Shown in pieces: positions 56,015 through 60,969 of a DNA stretch of 60,969 nt. The position numbers and the translations under genes were made by a program. The stretch's first letter is position 1, and each line of letters begins with the position of its first letter. Origin of the DNA: an uncultured Thiohalocapsa sp. (lineage in GTDB: Bacteria; Pseudomonadota; Gammaproteobacteria; Chromatiales; Chromatiaceae); assembly GCF_913063425.1 (NCBI RefSeq), contig NZ_CAJXYK010000038.1, positions 1-60,969 of the forward strand. The letters run 5' to 3'. The notes beneath the pieces were generated by a model. The model made no database searches. It was not told where the DNA came from and saw only the letters and a program-made list of their open reading frames with translations.

Positions 56015-56326
56015 TCAACTGAGCCGGATCGAGACGTCCACGCCGGCCGCCAGATCCAGCTTCATCAAGGCATCGACGGTCTTGTCGGTGGGATCGACAA
56101 TGTCCATCAGCCGTTTGTGTGTCCGCAGCTCATACTGATCGCGCGCGTCCTTGTTCACGTGCGGCGAGACCAGCACCGTGTAGCGCTCGTGCTTGGAGGG
56201 CAGCGGCACAGGGCCGCGCACCTGGGCGCCGGTACGCTTGGCGGTGTCGACGATCTCCCGCGCGGATTGATCGATCAGGCGGTGATCGAATGCCTTGAGG
56301 CGGATACGGATACGTTGGTTAGCCAT
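56015..56326 (-). CDS. rpsJ: 30S ribosomal protein S10 (NusE)
   Basis: 103 residues; [40 protein letters not shown]. Also acts as NusE in antitermination. First S10-group gene, 18 bases after tuf, so it is probably co-transcribed with the str genes. Confidence 0.98.
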   Translation of the reverse strand: MANQRIRIRLKAFDHRLIDQSAREIVDTAKRTGAQVRGPVPLPSKHERYTVLVSPHVNKDARDQYELRTHKRLMDIVDPTDKTVDALMKLDLAAGVDVSIRLS

Positions 56327-56344
56327 CTGTTCTGACTCGATCCA

Positions 56345-57535
<1,191 letters not shown>

Positions 57536-57589
57536 GGTCTGTATCCTCGGGATGGAAGTCGGGGTATCGAAGTCGGGGATCGGCGTCGC

Positions 57590-59686
57590 TTATTGCTTCT
57601 TGGTGACGGCCTCGGCGATGCTGGCCGGCACCTCAGTGTACTTCGCGAACTCCATGCTGTAGGTGGCCCGGCCCTGGGTGGCAGAGCGCAGATCAGTCGC
57701 ATAGCCGAACATGGAGGCAAGCGGGACTTCCGCGCGGATGACCTTGCCGGAAGGCGCGTCCTCCATGCCCTGGATCATGCCGCGGCGGCTGTTGAGGTCG
57801 CCCATCACATCGCCCATGTTTTCCTCCGGCGTGACCACCTCGACCTTCATGATCGGCTCCAGCAGCACCGGCTTGGCCTTCGCCGAGCCTTCCTTCAGGG
57901 CCATGGAGCCTGCGATCTTGAAGGCCATCTCGCTCGAATCCACCTCGTGATAAGACCCGTCGTACAGCGTGACCTTCACATCCACCATCGGGAACCCGAA
58001 CGAGACGCCGCTCCCCATGGCCTCCTGAATCCCTTTGTCCACCGCCGGGATGTACTCCTTCGGAATGACGCCGCCGACGATCGCGTTGACGAATTCGTAG
58101 CCCGCACCGGACTCCTGAGGCTCGAGGCGAATATACACATGCCCGTACTGGCCGCGACCGCCCGACTGCCGCGCGAACTTGGTTTCCTGCTCGACCTGCG
58201 CCCGGATCGTCTCGCGGTAACTGACCTGCGGCGCACCGACATTGGCCTCGACGTTGAACTCGCGCTTCAGCCGATCAACGATGATCTCCAGATGCAGCTC
58301 GCCCATACCGGAGATGATCGTCTGGCCCGACTCTTCGTCCGAGCGCACGCGGAAGGAAGGGTCCTCCTGCGCGAGCTTGGACAGGGCCACGCCCATCTTT
58401 TCCTGGTCGCCTTTGGTCTTCGGCTCAACGGCCACCGAGATGACAGGCTCCGGGAACTCCATTCGCTCGAGCGTGATGGGCTTATCCAAAGCGCACAGCG
58501 TGTCGCCCGTGGTGACGTCCTTGAGACCGACCGCGGCCGCGATGTCCCCGGCGCGGACCTCTTTGATCTCTTTGCGATCGTTGGAGTGCATCTGAAGAAT
58601 ACGGCCGACGCGCTCCTTCTTGCTCTTCACCGGGTTCAGAACCGTATCGCCGGAGTTGAGCACGCCGGAGTAGACACGGAAGAAGGTCAGCGTGCCCACG
58701 TAGGGATCGGTTGCAATCTTGAACGCCAGCGCAGCAAAGGGGGCATCGTCGGTGGAGGGACGCTCCTCGACCGTTTCTGCCGCGTCGTCGAGCACGCCCT
58801 GGATCGCCGGCACATCGCGCGGCGCCGGCATGTAGTCGATGACTGCATCCAGCATCGCCTGCACGCCCTTGTTCTTGAAGGCAGACCCGCAGAGCATGGG
58901 CACGATCTCGTTGGCGAGGGTGCGCATGCGCAGCCCCTTCTTGATATCGGCCTCCGACAGCTCGCCGTCTTCGAGATAACGCTCCATCATCTCCTCGTCG
59001 GCCTCCGCTGCCGCCTCCACCATGTTCTCGCGCCACTCGCTGCAGAGCTCGACCATGTCCGCCGGAATGTCACGCGCGTCGTAGGTCATGCCCTTGGAGG
59101 CATCATCCCAGTAAATGGCCCTCATGCGCACCAGATCGACGACACCGGCGAAGTCGTCCTCGGCGCCGATTGGTAACTGGATCGGCACCGCCTGGCCACC
59201 CAAGCGATCCTTGACCTGCTGCACCACGCGCAGGAAGTTGGCCCCCATACGATCCATCTTGTTCACGAAGGCGAGGCGCGGCACGCGGTACTTGTCAGCC
59301 TGGCGCCAGACGGTCTCCGACTGGGGCTCCACACCGCCGACGGCACAAAAGACGGCGCAGGCACCATCGAGCACGCGCAGGGAGCGCTCGACCTCGATGG
59401 TAAAGTCCACGTGTCCCGGCGTATCGATGATGTTGATTCGGTGCTCCGGGTATTGCTGGTCCATGCCCTTCCAGAAGCAGGTGGTGGCCGCAGAGGTAAT
59501 GGTGATACCCCGCTCCTGCTCCTGCTCCATCCAATCCATGGTGGCCGCACCGTCGTGCACCTCGCCGATCTTGTGCGACAGGCCGGTGTAGAACAGGATG
59601 CGCTCTGTGGTCGTCGTCTTGCCGGCATCGATGTGCGCCATGATGCCGAGATTCCGGTACCGATCGATGGGTGTACTACGTGCCAC
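57590..59686 (-). CDS. fusA: Elongation factor G
   Basis: 698 residues; translocase GTPase. P-loop [20 protein letters not shown], switch [32 protein letters not shown], domain IV with the tip loop and [20 protein letters not shown], and the C-terminal [20 protein letters not shown]. Normal length, 69 bases after rpsG. Confidence 0.99.
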   Translation of the reverse strand: MARSTPIDRYRNLGIMAHIDAGKTTTTERILFYTGLSHKIGEVHDGAATMDWMEQEQERGITITSAATTCFWKGMDQQYPEHRINIIDTPGHVDFTIEVERSLRVLDGACAVFCAVGGVEPQSETVWRQADKYRVPRLAFVNKMDRMGANFLRVVQQVKDRLGGQAVPIQLPIGAEDDFAGVVDLVRMRAIYWDDASKGMTYDARDIPADMVELCSEWRENMVEAAAEADEEMMERYLEDGELSEADIKKGLRMRTLANEIVPMLCGSAFKNKGVQAMLDAVIDYMPAPRDVPAIQGVLDDAAETVEERPSTDDAPFAALAFKIATDPYVGTLTFFRVYSGVLNSGDTVLNPVKSKKERVGRILQMHSNDRKEIKEVRAGDIAAAVGLKDVTTGDTLCALDKPITLERMEFPEPVISVAVEPKTKGDQEKMGVALSKLAQEDPSFRVRSDEESGQTIISGMGELHLEIIVDRLKREFNVEANVGAPQVSYRETIRAQVEQETKFARQSGGRGQYGHVYIRLEPQESGAGYEFVNAIVGGVIPKEYIPAVDKGIQEAMGSGVSFGFPMVDVKVTLYDGSYHEVDSSEMAFKIAGSMALKEGSAKAKPVLLEPIMKVEVVTPEENMGDVMGDLNSRRGMIQGMEDAPSGKVIRAEVPLASMFGYATDLRSATQGRATYSMEFAKYTEVPASIAEAVTKKQ

Positions 59687-59755
59687 GGCTCTGTCCGCCT
59701 GTCTGAGAGATTGAGGTGCTGCCTGCGTGGCCCGGCCTGCGCAGGCTCCGCGCGC

Positions 59756-60226
59756 CTACCAGCGATAATGAGAGAAGGCCTTGTTGGCCTCCGCCATACG
59801 ATGCGTGTCTTCCTTCTTCTTCACCGCGGTGCCGCGCGAATCGCCTGCGTCCATCAGCTCACCCGCGAGCCTGAGCGCCATGGACTTCTCCGAGCGTTTA
59901 CGGGCTGCATCGATGAGCCAGCGCATCGCGAGCGTGTTGCGGCGCGTCGGACGCACCTCCACCGGCACCTGGTAGGTGGCACCGCCCACGCGCCTGGACT
60001 TGACCTCCACCGCCGGGCGCACGTTCTCCATGGCCTGATCCAGGGTTTCCAACGGATCGACCCCTTTCTTTTCGGAAACGTGCTCAAGCGCGCCATACAT
60101 GATGCGCTCGGCCACGGCCTTCTTGCCGTCTTCCATCAGCATATTGATGAACTTCGCAAGCAGCTCGCTGCCGTGCTTCGGATCCGGCAGGATCTGGCGC
60201 TTGGCGATGACGCGTCTTCTCGGCAT
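59756..60226 (-). CDS. rpsG: 30S ribosomal protein S7
   Basis: 156 residues; [40 protein letters not shown], ending [14 protein letters not shown]. It nucleates assembly of the 30S head and in enterics represses the str operon. Gap to rpsL is 56 bases. Confidence 0.98.
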   Translation of the reverse strand: MPRRRVIAKRQILPDPKHGSELLAKFINMLMEDGKKAVAERIMYGALEHVSEKKGVDPLETLDQAMENVRPAVEVKSRRVGGATYQVPVEVRPTRRNTLAMRWLIDAARKRSEKSMALRLAGELMDAGDSRGTAVKKKEDTHRMAEANKAFSHYRW

Positions 60227-60282
60227 CTCGTCTGTATCTCCGACCTTGACTGAAAACCGACCGCAGGGGATGGTCCGGCGTG

Positions 60283-60657
60283 TCAGCTTTTCGGGCGCTT
60301 GGCGCCGTACTTGGAACGACCCTGCCGGCGCTTCTCCACGCCCGTGGTATCCAGGGTGCCGCGCACCGTGTGGTACCGGACGCCCGGCAGGTCCTTGACG
60401 CGACCGCCGCGAATCAACACCACGGAATGCTCCTGCAGGTTATGCCCCTCACCGCCGATGTAGGACGCCACCTCATAGCCGTTGGTGAGGCGCACGCGGG
60501 CGACCTTACGCAGCGCCGAGTTCGGCTTCTTCGGCGTGGTGGTGTAGACACGGGTGCAAACGCCGCGCTTCTGCGGGCACGCCTCCAGCGCCGGCACATT
60601 GCTTTTCTCCGCCCTGCGCTTGCGCGGCTTGCGGACGAGTTGGTTGACAGTCGCCAT
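60283..60657 (-). CDS. rpsL: 30S ribosomal protein S12
   Basis: 124 residues from ATG 60657 ([20 protein letters not shown]). Decoding-site protein. The streptomycin-critical lysines of [12 protein letters not shown] and [11 protein letters not shown] are wild type. First gene of the 18-kb translation supercluster, behind a strong promoter and a roughly 180-base structured leader. Confidence 0.98.
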   Translation of the reverse strand: MATVNQLVRKPRKRRAEKSNVPALEACPQKRGVCTRVYTTTPKKPNSALRKVARVRLTNGYEVASYIGGEGHNLQEHSVVLIRGGRVKDLPGVRYHTVRGTLDTTGVEKRRQGRSKYGAKRPKS

Positions 60658-60708
60658 GAAAAGCTCCATCCAAACGGGGCGCAGCGCACGACACGACGCG
60701 ACCCGAGC

Positions 60709-60741
60709 CCGCAATGCCGCAGCCTTGACTGGGCATTGCGG
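60709..60741 (-). promoter_or_regulatory. 10-bp perfect stem-loop in rpsL leader
   Basis: CCGCAATGCC (60709-60718) and GGCATTGCGG (60732-60741) are perfect inverted repeats with a 13-base loop, 52 bases before the rpsL ATG. On the minus strand TTTTTT lies just upstream of the stem rather than after it, so it is not a simple terminator. Confidence 0.7.
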
Positions 60742-60813
60742 AAACGCACAAAAAATAGGAAGCAAGCAGCGGGATTGACCGACCAGCGGAGGCCTGAACC
60801 CCGGGAACAAACG

Positions 60814-60833
60814 CGCCGGCTCAATGGCCGGCG
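60814..60833 (-). promoter_or_regulatory. 7-bp GC hairpin at start of rpsL transcript
   Basis: CGCCGGC (60814-60820) and GCCGGCG (60827-60833) enclose a 6-base loop. It would form within the first bases of the mRNA started by the promoter at 60847-60875. Confidence 0.6.
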
Positions 60834-60846
60834 AGCTAAGAAGAGA

Positions 60847-60875
60847 AGTGTAACAAGGCCGCATCAGCGTGTCAA
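60847..60875 (-). promoter_or_regulatory. Strong sigma70 promoter of the str operon
   Basis: On the minus strand a consensus -35 TTGACA (60875-60870), 17-bp spacer, and -10 TACACT (60852-60847). Transcription would start near 60840, giving a leader of about 180 bases before rpsL. Confidence 0.85.
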
Positions 60876-60892
60876 CCGTGTGACACGCTGAT
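60863..60892. repeat. 12-bp perfect inverted repeat over the rpsL -35 box
   Basis: ATCAGCGTGTCA (60863-60874) and TGACACGCTGAT (60881-60892) are perfect inverted repeats separated by 6 bases. The left arm contains most of the -35 element, so the palindrome could be an operator; a rho-independent terminator of the upstream gene is less likely because no T-run follows. Confidence 0.85.
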
Positions 60893-60969
60893 CAGCCCTG
60901 AAGCATGATCGGCCGCCAACGCAGCCGGCGGCGCCGGCGCGGCGATGTCGGATGTCGCCGAGCCGTTCC

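Overview
This window looks like chromosome of a high-GC (by eye about 65-70%) gammaproteobacterium. The ribosomal proteins, RpoA, EF-Tu and EF-G read as gammaproteobacterial. A PEP-CTERM protein, a PrsT-like TPR protein, glgC/glgB and a double-length UvrA would fit a free-living, biofilm-forming lineage; purple sulfur or sulfur-oxidising Chromatiales are a reasonable guess, but nothing here proves it.

Layout. (1) 1-9.7 kb is an accessory region: remnants of a PEP-dependent phosphotransferase and an ISAzo13-type transposase, a 38-bp tandem duplication, then a type I restriction-modification operon (RHH protein, frameshifted hsdM, hsdS, a small PD-(D/E)XK-like protein of unknown role, hsdR) and an Mrr-like gene killed by three in-frame stops. 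A hairpin-rich, gene-free stretch (9.6-10.1 kb) separates it from core genes. (2) 10.1-15.8 kb: glgC facing away from glgB, followed by dacB (PBP4). (3) 16.0-21.2 kb, minus strand: a four-gene YtcA / HlyD-type adaptor / FUSC / TolC-type efflux operon. (4) 21.7-28.8 kb: an EAL-domain gene convergent with a minus-strand surface-glycan operon: nucleotidyltransferase-fold protein, GT2, an NTase-like/beta-helix/sugar-transferase fusion, a canonical initiating sugar transferase, and a sugar-transferase/WecG fusion with a frameshift. (5) 29.2-42.0 kb: SRAP protein, PEP-CTERM protein, giant UvrA, DUF533 protein, PrsT-like TPR protein, SAM hydroxide adenosyltransferase. (6) 42.1-60.7 kb, minus strand: an uninterrupted str-S10-spc-alpha supercluster from rpsL to rplQ, with good sigma70 promoters before rpsL and before rpsM.

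How it fits together. The EAL protein, the glycan operon, the PEP-CTERM protein and PrsT suggest a matrix/biofilm theme, but no exosortase or polysaccharide polymerase/export gene is present in the window. The most unusual content is in the glycan operon: two of its three sugar-transferase-fold proteins lack the Asp-Glu dyad of the family, and one of these also carries a nucleotidyltransferase-like domain that has lost its glycine-rich signature. The next most unusual items are the unrecognised PD-(D/E)XK-like gene inside the hsd operon and a perfect 12-bp inverted repeat lying over the -35 box of the rpsL promoter. The two single-base frameshifts (hsdM, WecG fusion) both sit in C/G homopolymers, so sequencing error must be excluded before reading biology into them.
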